This document shows positions 50,590 through 59,984 of a stretch of 64,000 bases of DNA, piece after piece. Source of the stretch: Paenibacillus sp. MAHUQ-63 (GTDB lineage: Bacteria; Bacillota; Bacilli; Paenibacillales; NBRC-103111). The translations under genes were made by a program, and so were the position numbers. The first letter of the stretch is position 1. Each line of letters opens with the position of its first letter. Where the stretch lies: contig NZ_JARADB010000001.1 of NCBI RefSeq assembly GCF_028765165.1, forward strand, positions 1,054,001 through 1,118,000, written 5' to 3'. The notes beneath the pieces are model-generated. The model was not told the origin of the DNA and ran no database searches. It worked only from the letters and a program-made list of their open reading frames with translations.

Positions 50590-52911
50590 TTATTTAAGCT
50601 CTGTAATAAGTCTGTCAACATCGCCGGTCGGCGTACTGATCGTTTCATAAACCTTCACATAAACGTTGCTGCGAATTTGATCATCCGTCAAATTACCAAA
50701 CGTTAATTTCTGTGTGCCGCTCATCAAGCGGTTGGCTCCTATGAACGGGAAAGACGTGGATCCGATGGATTTACCCAGCGCATCCACCAGCTCCAACTTC
50801 AGCTTGGAGAAGCTATTATCCAGAGTCACAGCCTCATCACGGGTAAGATCCAAATCCAGATTCAATTTGTACGTATATGAGAATCCGGTTGCGCCCATGT
50901 TGGATAATTGCGAAAGGGTCCAGCTTTTGACATTCAAATTAAACGGATATAAGGAAATATTGCTGTGGTCCATGGTATTGCTCTGAACATTCACTTGATA
51001 GCTTGCAATGGTTGATTTGTATCCAGCTTGTTGCCCTTGTCCCGGCAGCACGCCTTGAATATTCAGCGCATATTGTTCGTTCGTATCGGTCGACGGGAGC
51101 GTGTAGCCATAGCTGACGACAATCCCCGTTCCCGGAGCGATATCTTGCGCGCTGACGGTCTGGCGGTTGCCCGAGTATGTGTACCCGTCTTTGCCCGCCA
51201 GCTCCGCCGCGAACACAGGGACTGGAATCGGCTTGTCGCCGTTATTGAACAGTTTAAACTTCGCTAGGCCGACTTTATTGCCCGTTTCTTCATTGTTCGT
51301 GACATGCAGCTCTTCCAAGGACACGGCCAAGTTCGGATTGATGAAGTCGTTCGACGAATCGAATGCCATCGGCGTGCCGAATGCATAGCTGCTTGCAGTA
51401 TTTCCTGCACCTGTACCGGAACTTGCGTTAGCCGGAAGCCGGAAGCCGATTCGGCCTGTATTGAACTGCACAGGAGCCGTTTGTCCTTGCTTCAGGAAGC
51501 TTTGGGCTGATAGTACATAGAAAGCATTCAGCGTAGCTGTCGGATCGGTCGTGACGGCGAAATGAATGTTTTTTTGCTCGCCCGCATTCAAGCTAATTGC
51601 CTCTTGCTCCACGCGTTTGCCTACAAATAGCTGTCCGTCGGATTTGCCGCCCAAAGTGAAATCAGGCACGGTTTCGGTGTAACTGCCGGTATTCTCTACT
51701 TTCACCTGAACGACATAAGTCGGCGATTGCCCTGCGAATTGCTTGGACAACGTTGTCGCCGAATACTTCAAGCCGGAGGTTTCACCCGGTGCGGAGAACA
51801 CCGCTCCCCAATCGCCAAGTAAGGCCGGATCGCTGATGACTGCGTCTTTGCCGCGCCAAATCATGGATTGCACCGGGGCGTCCGCCAATAAGGTTTCCTT
51901 TTTAGGATACACTTTGGTATCGACGTTAATCCATAGAAGATCGGTCAAATTCAGGTCCGATTTCAAGCTCACGTCCGCCATATAGTTCATTGTTGCATCG
52001 CTCTGCGGAAGAATCGACTTGGCATTGTTAGCGCTCGGCTGCAGCGTATACACCGTGCCGTCAGCCGCCTTGACGCGCAGCTCATAATCCGGAATCCGGA
52101 TCGTATTGCTTGTCCCGTTATTCAGTTTAATAACGGCGCCAATTCGCCAACCGTCCAACGTTTTTTCCTGCAGGATCCCTTTGATTTGCGCTTGCGTATC
52201 GCTAGTGATGGCATATGCTTTCATATCGTCAGCGGGAAGCACCGAGACTGCCGGATGACTTCCTGGCACATACTGCTTTTGAGCTTCATAAGAAGAAGTC
52301 ACCAGCAGGTCGCGTGTAGCCGGCGCAACGCCGCCGAAGGTGCCGTCAGCTTGTTTGCCCAGCAGATTCAACTGAACGGCCAAAGCCGCATAACCCTGCG
52401 CCCAATCGGATACGGTGTTATCCTTCGACCCTGCGGCAGCACTCGCCTGCGCTTCTTTATTCAGCCCGCGGATCAAGAAAGCGGCGAGCTGCTCTTTGGT
52501 CACTTCGCCCGCCGGATTGTACGTACCGGCTCCATAGCCGTCGGTCAAATGAGCCGCCTTCAACGCTTCAATATAAGGAAGCGCGTAGCCGTTAGCGGGA
52601 TCGTCGGCACTCACATCGCTGAAGCTGGATGTCCGTAAGGCATTGTCTACCTTCAATCCGAAAATCAAAGCCGCCACTTTGGCGAATTGTGCGCGGTTCA
52701 TTTTATCATGCAATCCGAAGACACCATCGCTCACCCCGTCAAATATACCCGCGGCGATCATCGCATCATACTTCACCTTGGTGCCCGCATCGAGATTCGC
52801 CAAATCGCCAAAATCAGCCGAGGACTTAGACGCTGAAGCGCCTAATGCCGCTGTTGAGAACATCGTCACAGCCATTGTCGTACTCATGAGTACGGATAAA
52901 CTCTTTTTCAT
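50590..52911 (-). CDS. SLH-domain surface protein
   Basis: Secreted protein of 773 residues. The signal peptide (1-25) is followed by three N-terminal SLH-like repeats (about 30-210: AAGIFDGVSDGVFGLHDKMNRAQFAKVAALIFGL, ALKAAHLTDGYGAGTYNPAGEVTKEQLAAFLI, AVQLNLLGKQADGTFGG), here weakened relative to consensus. The remaining 560 residues are beta-rich, Ser/Thr-rich stretches with no recognised domain. It is probably a wall-anchored structural protein. Start ATG 52909-52911 with AGAGGGG upstream. It ends 34 bases after the second hairpin, and lies between the MFS export operon and the repeat protein. Confidence 0.85.
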   Translation of the reverse strand: MKKSLSVLMSTTMAVTMFSTAALGASASKSSADFGDLANLDAGTKVKYDAMIAAGIFDGVSDGVFGLHDKMNRAQFAKVAALIFGLKVDNALRTSSFSDVSADDPANGYALPYIEALKAAHLTDGYGAGTYNPAGEVTKEQLAAFLIRGLNKEAQASAAAGSKDNTVSDWAQGYAALAVQLNLLGKQADGTFGGVAPATRDLLVTSSYEAQKQYVPGSHPAVSVLPADDMKAYAITSDTQAQIKGILQEKTLDGWRIGAVIKLNNGTSNTIRIPDYELRVKAADGTVYTLQPSANNAKSILPQSDATMNYMADVSLKSDLNLTDLLWINVDTKVYPKKETLLADAPVQSMIWRGKDAVISDPALLGDWGAVFSAPGETSGLKYSATTLSKQFAGQSPTYVVQVKVENTGSYTETVPDFTLGGKSDGQLFVGKRVEQEAISLNAGEQKNIHFAVTTDPTATLNAFYVLSAQSFLKQGQTAPVQFNTGRIGFRLPANASSGTGAGNTASSYAFGTPMAFDSSNDFINPNLAVSLEELHVTNNEETGNKVGLAKFKLFNNGDKPIPVPVFAAELAGKDGYTYSGNRQTVSAQDIAPGTGIVVSYGYTLPSTDTNEQYALNIQGVLPGQGQQAGYKSTIASYQVNVQSNTMDHSNISLYPFNLNVKSWTLSQLSNMGATGFSYTYKLNLDLDLTRDEAVTLDNSFSKLKLELVDALGKSIGSTSFPFIGANRLMSGTQKLTFGNLTDDQIRSNVYVKVYETISTPTGDVDRLITELK

Positions 52912-52968
52912 GTTAGTGCCCCTCTCGTAGTAAATCTGTACATCTCTTCCATTACCTGCTACTTTCAA

Positions 52969-54534
52969 TTACTTTTTCAATTCAACAGGCGCTTTCTTCC
53001 TTTGGATAAATAATAGAACGAATGGAATACAAATAAAAGCGGGAATTGCTGAAATAAAGAACGTATCGGCAATCGAGCGGACTAACGCTTCTTTCTGCAT
53101 GAAGCCAGCCAGGTATACGGCGGCCGTTCCGGCCGAAGTGCCCATATCGACCGACCATGAATAGATCGCGCCCGACAGCATCGATGTCACGCTGTTCGCC
53201 GTAACGGAATCAACAGGCACGCTGTCCGAAATATGCTGGTAATGCACGAGCTGACGATTGCTCATGAGCGCCGTGAAGATCGCGATACCGAGCGATCCGG
53301 CTACTTGCCGGCATACGTTGGAGAGCGGCGAGGCATTGCCGACCTGCTGCGGCAAAACAGCCTGCATTCCCGCGGTCGTGAGCGGCATCATACACAGGCC
53401 GATCCCCAAGCCGCGGATCGTAAGTACGACATTGAGCCAATGATTGGGCGTTTCGGTTGTCAAATGATGAAGCTCCAGCGTCGTCACGCCAAGTATGGAA
53501 AGTCCGACGATACATAATGGAACAATGCCGAACCGGTCCGCCAGCTTGCCGCTTATGGGCATCATAACCGCCATCGCCACTGATTGCGGCATCATCAGCA
53601 AACCGGTCTGCATGGCGGACAGCCCTTGGATGTTTTGCAAATACAGCGGCGTCAGGAACGTGCCGCCCATCATCCCCATCATGACCAAGGATCCCGAGAT
53701 TACAGAGATCGTAAATTTGAAGTTCGTAAATAGTTTCAAATCTAGTACGGGCTGCTTCGTCCCAAGCTCTACCCAAATGAGCAGCAGTAAACTGAAGAAT
53801 GCCACATAGAGCAAGGAAACGATAAACAGCGAACCCCAGCCCTCAGACTGCCCTTTGCTCAAAGCAAGCAGCAAACTGCCGAAGAAGGTCATCGACAGAA
53901 GGGCCCCGGGCGTATCAAACTTCAATCCTTTCTTACCAGGCGAGTCCTTCAATAAAACTTTGCCTAAAATAACGGCAAGGATCCCGATCGGCACGTTGAT
54001 GAAGAAAAGCAGCCGCCAACTATAGTTTTGAATCAAATAACCGCCGAACGTCGGACCAAGCGCAGGGGCGCACATCGCGGCAACCCCCCACAGTCCGATC
54101 GCCGTACCGATCTTCTCTTTGGGAAACGTCGTATAAATGATAGACATACCGATTGGCATAATGAAGCCGCCGACGAAGCCCTGGAGGATCCGAAAGAGAA
54201 TCATGGTGCTTGCGCTCCAGGCCATCCCGCAAACTACGGAGAAAATAGTAAATCCCGCAACAGAAAATATAAAAATGTTTTTATTACCGAACCTCGCGCC
54301 CAAATATCCGCTCATCGGAATGACCATAGCCGAAGCCAGGGTATAGCCCGTGATCACCCATTGCATCGTATTGATATCTGAGCCAAATACAGCGACGAAT
54401 TTATTCATAGCAACGTTCATTAAGCTGCTGTTGAGCACCGCCACGAAAGTTCCCATCACGATGGCAATCAGCGATAGCCACATCTTTCCGTTGCCTTCTG
54501 CTTGTTGTTGGTGTACTGCCGATGTTTCGGCCAT
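52969..54534 (-). CDS. Drug exporter, DHA2 (EmrB-type) MFS
   Basis: Proton-driven exporter of 521 residues with about 14 helices. It shows the DHA2 marks LNSSLMNVAMNKF in helix 1, GARFGNKN in motif A, and ALGPTFGGYLIQ in motif C, plus a large loop between the last helices. It is the third gene of an operon whose first two genes encode adaptor proteins, so substrates should leave through a multicomponent path. GGAGG precedes the ATG by seven bases. Substrate unknown; MarR-type gene next door suggests drug or aromatic compounds. Confidence 0.92.
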   Translation of the reverse strand: MAETSAVHQQQAEGNGKMWLSLIAIVMGTFVAVLNSSLMNVAMNKFVAVFGSDINTMQWVITGYTLASAMVIPMSGYLGARFGNKNIFIFSVAGFTIFSVVCGMAWSASTMILFRILQGFVGGFIMPIGMSIIYTTFPKEKIGTAIGLWGVAAMCAPALGPTFGGYLIQNYSWRLLFFINVPIGILAVILGKVLLKDSPGKKGLKFDTPGALLSMTFFGSLLLALSKGQSEGWGSLFIVSLLYVAFFSLLLLIWVELGTKQPVLDLKLFTNFKFTISVISGSLVMMGMMGGTFLTPLYLQNIQGLSAMQTGLLMMPQSVAMAVMMPISGKLADRFGIVPLCIVGLSILGVTTLELHHLTTETPNHWLNVVLTIRGLGIGLCMMPLTTAGMQAVLPQQVGNASPLSNVCRQVAGSLGIAIFTALMSNRQLVHYQHISDSVPVDSVTANSVTSMLSGAIYSWSVDMGTSAGTAAVYLAGFMQKEALVRSIADTFFISAIPAFICIPFVLLFIQRKKAPVELKK

Positions 54535-54545
54535 AGCTGCGCCTC

Positions 54546-55865
54546 CTATTCGGCTTTTACCGTGGTGCCTTCCGCGATCTGATCTGTCGGATTCACGATA
54601 ACTTGTTGACTTCCTTTAATTTTGTCGTTCGCTTGAACATAAACCCAATCTTCGTTTTTCTTCTCCGTCGTAACTTCAATGCGATGTGCCGTACCGTTAT
54701 CGGCGACGAACACATATTCTTTTTGGTCTTTCTTCATAACCGCGCTTGCTGGAACTTCCAGACGGCTTTGTTGGGAAGCGTTCATGGTTACTTCCGCTAC
54801 CATACCGGCAAACAATTGACCGTCCTTGTTGTCGACTTTCACTTTAACGGGGAATGTGCTGCTGTTCGTGTTGGAAACAGGGCTGACGAAAGAGATTTCA
54901 CCTTTGAACGTTTTGCCCGGCAAATTTTGCACGGTAACGTCGACTTGTGAACCGGCTTTCACTTGCGCGATTTGGCTGTCTTCAACGCTCAGCTCGACTT
55001 GGACTTGATCCATATTGACAAGAGAGAGCAATTGAACGCCTGGCTGGGCCAGTTCCCCCTCAGAGATGCTCTTCTTCACGATGACGCCGTCGATCGGAGC
55101 TGTAATGGTCGCATTGCTCAAGTTGCTGTTCGCAAGGTCCAGACCGGCCTGCAGACGGTCTACATCGGCCTGCAGAGCTTTAATCGTATTATCCGTCGCA
55201 CCGATTTTGGCCAGTTGAAGCTTCGCTTCGGCTCCCTGCAATTGGGCTTGCGACGCCTTTTGCGCCCCTTGCGCTTGATCGTAAGCAGCCTTAGCCCTTT
55301 CGAATTCCATCGTGCCCTTGTCCAAATCTTCCTGCGTCACGCCCGAGTTGCTGTCGTAAGCGTTACGCAGCCGGTTATAAGCGCTCGTCGCCAAATCATA
55401 AGCGGCTTTCGCCTGATCTACCGCCGCTGTCGCTTGTTGGTTAGCGCCTTGAGCAGCGGATACCGCGCTCTGAAGCCCGTCGATTTCTTGCTTGCGGGCA
55501 CCCTGCTGCGTATCGACCAGCTTGGCTTGAGATGCTTGCAGAGCGGACTCCGCTTGTTTCGCCTGTTGGGTGAAATCGCCGGTCTCAATCTGCACCAGCA
55601 AATCGCCCTTCTTCACTTTGCTGCCTTCTTGCACATTCACTTGGGCTACCTTGCCTGCAACTTTGGATACGACTTTAATGTCTTGGTCCGGAATAATTTT
55701 ACCGCTTAAACCGGCGGATACGGGTTGGCCGAGCTTGATCGTTTTGACGCTAACCGCTGCCGCGGCATTCGTCGCTCCTGTAACTTTATCGCCGCATCCG
55801 GGCACAATACTAACAACGGCCAGCATGAGTGCCGCGGGAACGACCCATTTCTTTAAATTTTTCAT
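54546..55865 (-). CDS. Lipoprotein membrane-fusion adaptor (RND/MacA type)
   Basis: Adaptor of 439 residues. Signal peptide with lipobox VPGC (lipid cysteine about residue 24), lipoyl halves GKVAQVNVQEGSKVKKGDLLV and IDGVIVKKSISEGELA, a long alpha hairpin (about 95-245, many A, Q and K), and a beta-barrel and membrane-proximal part (RLEVPASAVMKK). MacA/RND-type adaptors are usually found in Gram-negative cells, but lipoprotein forms exist in Firmicutes. It lies between a HlyD-like gene and the DHA2 exporter with gaps of 19 and 11 bases, in one operon. Confidence 0.9.
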   Translation of the reverse strand: MKNLKKWVVPAALMLAVVSIVPGCGDKVTGATNAAAAVSVKTIKLGQPVSAGLSGKIIPDQDIKVVSKVAGKVAQVNVQEGSKVKKGDLLVQIETGDFTQQAKQAESALQASQAKLVDTQQGARKQEIDGLQSAVSAAQGANQQATAAVDQAKAAYDLATSAYNRLRNAYDSNSGVTQEDLDKGTMEFERAKAAYDQAQGAQKASQAQLQGAEAKLQLAKIGATDNTIKALQADVDRLQAGLDLANSNLSNATITAPIDGVIVKKSISEGELAQPGVQLLSLVNMDQVQVELSVEDSQIAQVKAGSQVDVTVQNLPGKTFKGEISFVSPVSNTNSSTFPVKVKVDNKDGQLFAGMVAEVTMNASQQSRLEVPASAVMKKDQKEYVFVADNGTAHRIEVTTEKKNEDWVYVQANDKIKGSQQVIVNPTDQIAEGTTVKAE

Positions 55866-55884
55866 CGGGTTCTAACCTCTTTCC

Positions 55885-56544
55885 TTATTTGTCCTTCAAA
55901 TGAATTTTGATCGTGGCGCTGATTCCCGGAGACAACTCGATGCCTTGGCTGTCATCGATTGATATTTTAATAGGTACACGTTGGGTTACTTTCGTAAAAT
56001 TACCGCTTGTATTCGTTGAAGGCAGCAGAGAGAATGTCGACGCAGTCGCCTTACTGATTTCTTTCACTTTGCCGATGAACGTTTTACCTGAATATCCGTC
56101 CAGGTTAAACTCGACTTTTTGACCCGGCTGGATGCGGTTGATTTCCGTCTCCTCGATATTGGCCGACACGTACAATTGGTGCGTATCCACCACCATCGCG
56201 ACCGTTTGGCCAGGTGATGAAACCTCACCGGCCTTCACCAACGTTTTGATGACCGTTCCCTCAATGGGAGAACGAAGTGCGGCCTGATCTAAATTGCTGG
56301 TCGCCAAATTGTTGGTGTCTTGTTGGCCGATGATCTGATCGGCAAGGACATGATCGCCTTCATTGACATCAAGCGACGTCACTTTCCCGGTAATACGCGG
56401 CATGACCTTATAAATATCTCCGGCAAGTCTAGCATCTTCCGTAGAAATGTAATTTTGGCCTTCATACCAGAAATAACCGCCGATTCCTCCACCTACGACA
56501 ACTAGAGCGATTAAAATGACATACAACATTCCTTTACGTTTCAT
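55885..56544 (-). CDS. HlyD/EmrA-like adaptor protein
   Basis: Protein of 219 residues. One N-terminal membrane helix (about 6-26), a lipoyl/barrel core with VTSLDVNEGDHVLADQ and IEGTVIKTLVKAGEVSSPGQ, and HlyD_D23-like PGQKVEFNLDGYSGKTFIGKV. It is short and lacks the alpha hairpin typical of EmrA. Start at ATG 56542-56544 with GAGGAG; an upstream in-frame ATG has no site. It is the first gene of the exporter operon, transcribed from a promoter overlapped by an inverted repeat, and is divergent from a MarR gene. Confidence 0.9.
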   Translation of the reverse strand: MKRKGMLYVILIALVVVGGGIGGYFWYEGQNYISTEDARLAGDIYKVMPRITGKVTSLDVNEGDHVLADQIIGQQDTNNLATSNLDQAALRSPIEGTVIKTLVKAGEVSSPGQTVAMVVDTHQLYVSANIEETEINRIQPGQKVEFNLDGYSGKTFIGKVKEISKATASTFSLLPSTNTSGNFTKVTQRVPIKISIDDSQGIELSPGISATIKIHLKDK

Positions 56545-56722
56545 GTTTTCTCCTCTACCTTCTCTTCGATATGACATGCAAATCTAATAAGACATTGCCT
56601 TAAACACAAATAAATTACCGCAACTGATCATCGTACTCGTACGACCTAATCTTCAAGCTGGGCAATTTTGATCACGCGTGTTCTTTGAAGTTTTAGACTT
56701 TTGTTTTCGAACCCCCTAAAAT

Positions 56723-56760
56723 AGTTGTATAATGAAAGTATGATATTGTATTATACAACT
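56723..56760. promoter_or_regulatory. Perfect 11-base inverted repeat, likely MarR operator
   Basis: AGTTGTATAAT (56723-56733) and ATTATACAACT (56750-56760) are exact reverse complements with 16 bases between. The right arm contains the -10 box of the exporter operon, so binding would block it. Confidence 0.8.
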
Positions 56761-56777
56761 AATCGCGACCATGTCAA
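56750..56777 (-). promoter_or_regulatory. Promoter of the two-adaptor export operon
   Basis: TTGACA (56772-56777), 16 bases, TATAAT (56750-56755) on the minus strand, near consensus. Confidence 0.85.
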
Positions 56778-56893
56778 TGAATATTCGTTTACAATTTCAA
56801 TGGGATGCCGGATCCAAAATCCTGCCGCGAACGCGAATCGTATGTGATTTTTCGAATTGAATCATCGATGCTGCCGGCTAGAAGCGGAAATAT

Positions 56894-56922
56894 ATTCGAT
56901 ATTTCATGTACAATTATCGAAT
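56894..56922. promoter_or_regulatory. Second inverted repeat before marR
   Basis: ATTCGATA and TATCGAAT pair exactly around 13 bases, about 70 bases before the marR start. It may be a second operator for autoregulation. Confidence 0.5.
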
Positions 56923-56992
56923 TCGCGCCCGAAAAGGGAATTGTGTATGATGATGTTACCATGGCACAGTAAAGCTAGAGAGGTGAACCCAC

Positions 56993-57421
56993 TTGCATCA
57001 ACAATCCATAGAGACGATAGAGGAAGAGCTGGCTATCTTCATCCGCCGCGTTACATCGTTCTCCTCGCATCGGAAATTAGGCAATCTCGACAGAGCCGCT
57101 TACCTATTAATGCACCGTATATCCAAAGAGGTTCCTACAGGAGTCAAGATTCTTGCCGAACAGCTTCAGCTGGATATTTCAACCGTCAGCCGTCAGGCTG
57201 CAGCTCTGGAACAAAAAGGCTATGTCTCCAAATTACCCGACCCTCAGGACGGAAGGTCGTATTCCCTGCAGCTCACCGAGCTGGGTCTAACGGAAATGGC
57301 CGAATATAAACGCGTCCGTTCTAACAAACTGAAGGAGCTGCTCCAGGATTGGTCCGACGAGGATGCCGAGAACTTCGCTCAATTGTTGCACAAATTCAAT
57401 CGTTCCATTTGTCCGAAATAA
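56993..57421 (+). CDS. MarR family regulator of the export operon
   Basis: Protein of 142 residues: AAYLLMHRISKEVPTG, HTH LAEQLQLDISTVSRQAAALEQKGY (about 55-78), and a wing with DPQDGRSYSLQLT. It most likely represses the divergent two-adaptor export operon through the perfect 11-base inverted repeat at 56723-56760. The start is TTG at 56993, seven bases after GAGGTGA; no closer ATG exists. It ends at a bidirectional hairpin. Confidence 0.9.
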   Translation: MHQQSIETIEEELAIFIRRVTSFSSHRKLGNLDRAAYLLMHRISKEVPTGVKILAEQLQLDISTVSRQAAALEQKGYVSKLPDPQDGRSYSLQLTELGLTEMAEYKRVRSNKLKELLQDWSDEDAENFAQLLHKFNRSICPK

Positions 57422-57468
57422 AAAAGCTATCCCTGAAGGTCCGAAAACCTCCGAGATAGCTTTTTTCC
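57420..57468 (+). terminator. Terminator after marR
   Basis: AAAAAGCTATC and GATAGCTTTTTT form a stem with an inner hairpin (GAAGGT/ACCT region), T-rich on both strands. Confidence 0.85.
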
Positions 57469-57518
57469 TTTATAGATGCAGGTCAGCTCCGCCCGCGGAA
57501 TCTCATATGCTTAATTAA

Positions 57519-57761
57519 CTAGTAGAGCGGTTTCGACTGATACAGCACCTGCGGCTGCGGGCACTGCGGGAACGGAAGGATGTCCCGGATTTGGCTGAAC
57601 GCATAGTGCTTCGTCGCGAATTGCGTATGGTATAAGTACTCGATCAAGTAGATCGATCCGCCTTGTATACTGCACAGAATGCCGGAAGTACCGGTACCGT
57701 CCATCATGGATACACCGACCGGGCTGCCGATCCAGGCATATGCTTTGTGCTGCAATGACAT
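57519..57761 (-). CDS. Small hypothetical protein with a YLIEYLYHTQF segment
   Basis: Protein of 80 residues with no assigned family. It is rich in Y, G and S, begins MSLQHKAYAWIGSPVGVSMMDG, has a compact hydrophobic middle (GGSIYLIEYLYHTQFATKHY) and ends with a Pro/Gln-rich tail (FPQCPQPQVLYQSKPLY). This style recalls small spore-coat or exosporium proteins, which is a guess from composition. AGGAGGTG lies about nine bases before the ATG at 57759-57761. The molybdopterin enzyme gene upstream ends 49 bases before it, so co-transcription is possible. Confidence 0.65.
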   Translation of the reverse strand: MSLQHKAYAWIGSPVGVSMMDGTGTSGILCSIQGGSIYLIEYLYHTQFATKHYAFSQIRDILPFPQCPQPQVLYQSKPLY

Positions 57762-57809
57762 GGCTATCACCACCTCCTGCCATACCTTATGCAGAGAGGC
57801 GCCTAGAAG

Positions 57810-59861
57810 TCACTCCGTATCAAGCTTCTCCACCTGCACACGGCCGGAGAAAAAGGTAGCGCCGCCGCCCATATCGGCTACGCGATCCGGCGTCAGGGCG
57901 TTGACCAACGCTTTGCCGCCGGCCTTATCCGCCCACAGGCCTTGGCTCACCACGACACCCGGCAGCACATCGGAGCCTACAGCGGCTGTCAATTCACATT
58001 CGCCGCGCTGATTCCATACGCGCACCTTATCACCGCTGACGATGCCCAGCGCATCGGCATCCTTCACGTTAAGATGAAGCTTCGGCGTTTTCTCCATGCG
58101 CACATGCTTCTCATTATGCGCGAACGTCGAGTTCAGGAAGTTGTGATTCGGCGCCGGAATGAACAGGAACGGCAGGCCATCCTCGTCGGGAAGCGGCATA
58201 TACGTCGGCAAACCCGGGTAGCCCTTCTCCTCCATCTCTCGGGAATACAATTCAATCTTGCCGCTCGGCGTCCGCAATTTCTCTGGAAATAGCGGCTTGA
58301 CGTCCGCTTTGATGAACTTTCGTTCCAGCAGTCTCTCGTAAGTGATGTCAGCTAGTGCCGGATTACCCGGATGATCCAGCGCTTGGCGGATCAAAGCTTC
58401 GTCGCTGTCCTGCAAAGCTTTGTCTTCGTACCCCATCTCCGCAGCCAGCAAGCGGAACACTTCGACGTTCGCTTTGCTTTCGCCGTACGGCGCCGCCACA
58501 GGCAGCTGCAAGTGCACATACTGATGCCAATAGGAACGGTAGAAGTCGGTATTCTCGAAGGATGAAGTCGCTGGCAGCACGATATCCGCGTATTTGGCCG
58601 TTTCCGTCAGAAACAGATCGTGCACGACTGTGAATAAATCCTCCCGCTCCAGTCCTTCTCGCACTTTATTGGCGTGAGGCGCGACCAGCGCCGGATTCGA
58701 ATTATACACATAGAGCGAACGAATAGGCGGGTCCAGCTCCAGCAAAGCGCTCCCCAGCAGATTCATATTGATTTGCCGGGCATCCTGCTTCCGCAAGTCA
58801 GGCCGCTGCAAGGCAGCGATGTTGTGCTCCAGATAGGCGCCGTTACCCTTGATGGCTCCGCCCCCCTGGTGCAGCCACTGTCCCGTCACGGCCGGCAAGC
58901 AGGCGATCGTTCTCACGCACATGCCGCCGTTGTCATGATGCTGAATCCCGTTCCCGATCCGAATGAACGAAGGCGACGTCCGGCCGTACAAGCGGGCAAG
59001 ACGGTATATATCGTCCACCGGTACCCCCGTGATGGCCGATACGACGGATGGCTCGTATTGACGAACGTGCTCTCTCAGTTCATCATAACCTACGGTGTGC
59101 TGCCGCAGGAAGTTCTCATCCGCCATGTCTTCGGCGAATACAATATGCATCAACCCGAGCGCCAATGCGGCATCCGTCCCCGGCATGATGGGGATGAACC
59201 AATCCGCCCAGCGTCCGGTCTGATTCCTATGGGCGTCGATGACGACAATCTGCGCACCGTTCTTGCGCGCCTTCTCGGCCAGCATTACCTGGTGCATATT
59301 CGTGCTGACCGCGTTGATCCCCCACATGATGATAAGCTTCGCATGCACCGTATCCTCCGGATCGGTCCCGAAGCTGCCGCCCATCGTATATTTGTAGCCC
59401 TCCGTGCCGGCGGACTCGCAGATTGCATACAGCAGCCGCGAAGCGCCCATCCGGTTAAAAAAGCGGCGGTCCATCCCCTCGGTCCCGATCCGTCCCATAT
59501 TGCCATAGAAGCTGTATGGCAGAATGGATGCTGCGCCTTCTTCGGCGATCAGCTCCTTCCAGCGGCCGGTGATCGCCGCGATCGCTTCCGCCCAAGTAAT
59601 GCGCTCGAACCGGCTGCCTTCCCCTTTGGGGCCAACCCGCTTCATGGGATACTTCAGCCTCTGTTCATCGTACAATCTCGCCGTCATGTTGCGAACCTTA
59701 TTGCAAATCGCCCCTTGCGTAACCGGGTGGTCGGGGTCTCCTTCTATTTTAACGATCTTGCCCGCCTCTTTATGGAGCAGCAAGCCGCATTGATCCGGAC
59801 AATCCAGCGAACAGACCGCGGGAAAAACGCCATCAAGTATTTCCGTCATCGATGTATGCAT
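57810..59861 (-). CDS. Molybdopterin-dependent oxidoreductase (formate dehydrogenase/DMSO reductase family)
   Basis: Cytoplasmic-looking enzyme of 683 residues with no twin-arginine signal. It has an N-terminal 4Fe-4S motif (CSLDCPDQCGLLLHK, then GAICNK), the molybdopterin domain (about 60-540, with YNSNPALVAP and LPATSSFENTDFY), and the C-terminal cofactor-binding domain (LHLNVKDADALGIVSGDKVRVWNQRG). It resembles B. subtilis YoaE, a putative oxidoreductase of unknown substrate. No electron-transfer or chaperone subunit is encoded beside it. GGGAG lies upstream of the ATG (59859-59861). Start at an inner ATG four codons in is possible. Confidence 0.9.
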   Translation of the reverse strand: MHTSMTEILDGVFPAVCSLDCPDQCGLLLHKEAGKIVKIEGDPDHPVTQGAICNKVRNMTARLYDEQRLKYPMKRVGPKGEGSRFERITWAEAIAAITGRWKELIAEEGAASILPYSFYGNMGRIGTEGMDRRFFNRMGASRLLYAICESAGTEGYKYTMGGSFGTDPEDTVHAKLIIMWGINAVSTNMHQVMLAEKARKNGAQIVVIDAHRNQTGRWADWFIPIMPGTDAALALGLMHIVFAEDMADENFLRQHTVGYDELREHVRQYEPSVVSAITGVPVDDIYRLARLYGRTSPSFIRIGNGIQHHDNGGMCVRTIACLPAVTGQWLHQGGGAIKGNGAYLEHNIAALQRPDLRKQDARQINMNLLGSALLELDPPIRSLYVYNSNPALVAPHANKVREGLEREDLFTVVHDLFLTETAKYADIVLPATSSFENTDFYRSYWHQYVHLQLPVAAPYGESKANVEVFRLLAAEMGYEDKALQDSDEALIRQALDHPGNPALADITYERLLERKFIKADVKPLFPEKLRTPSGKIELYSREMEEKGYPGLPTYMPLPDEDGLPFLFIPAPNHNFLNSTFAHNEKHVRMEKTPKLHLNVKDADALGIVSGDKVRVWNQRGECELTAAVGSDVLPGVVVSQGLWADKAGGKALVNALTPDRVADMGGGATFFSGRVQVEKLDTE

Positions 59862-59936
59862 GTCGTATGAGCTCCCTTCCTACATATCAACCTCTCTACT
59901 ATATACCGAAATGAGGGGAAGGGGAACCGGAGCCTA

Positions 59937-59980
59937 CTAAAACGACCCGCTGCAAGGCCTTGTTCGCCCAGGCGGGTCTT
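59937..59980 (-). terminator. Terminator after the NlpC/P60 gene
   Basis: GACCCGC and GCGGGTC pair on the minus strand and are followed by GTTTTAG. Confidence 0.7.
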
Positions 59981-59984
59981 CTTG

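Larger units (their letters stand above)
56545..56992. other. Regulatory intergenic region between emrA-like and marR
   Basis: 448 bases with the divergent promoters and two inverted repeats listed separately. No coding frame is credible here. Confidence 0.7.

Noticed and set aside
58674..59870. 398-codon plus-strand frame opposite the molybdopterin enzyme
   Set aside because: Antisense shadow; no domain, poor start and the opposite frame shows the cluster and cofactor motifs.
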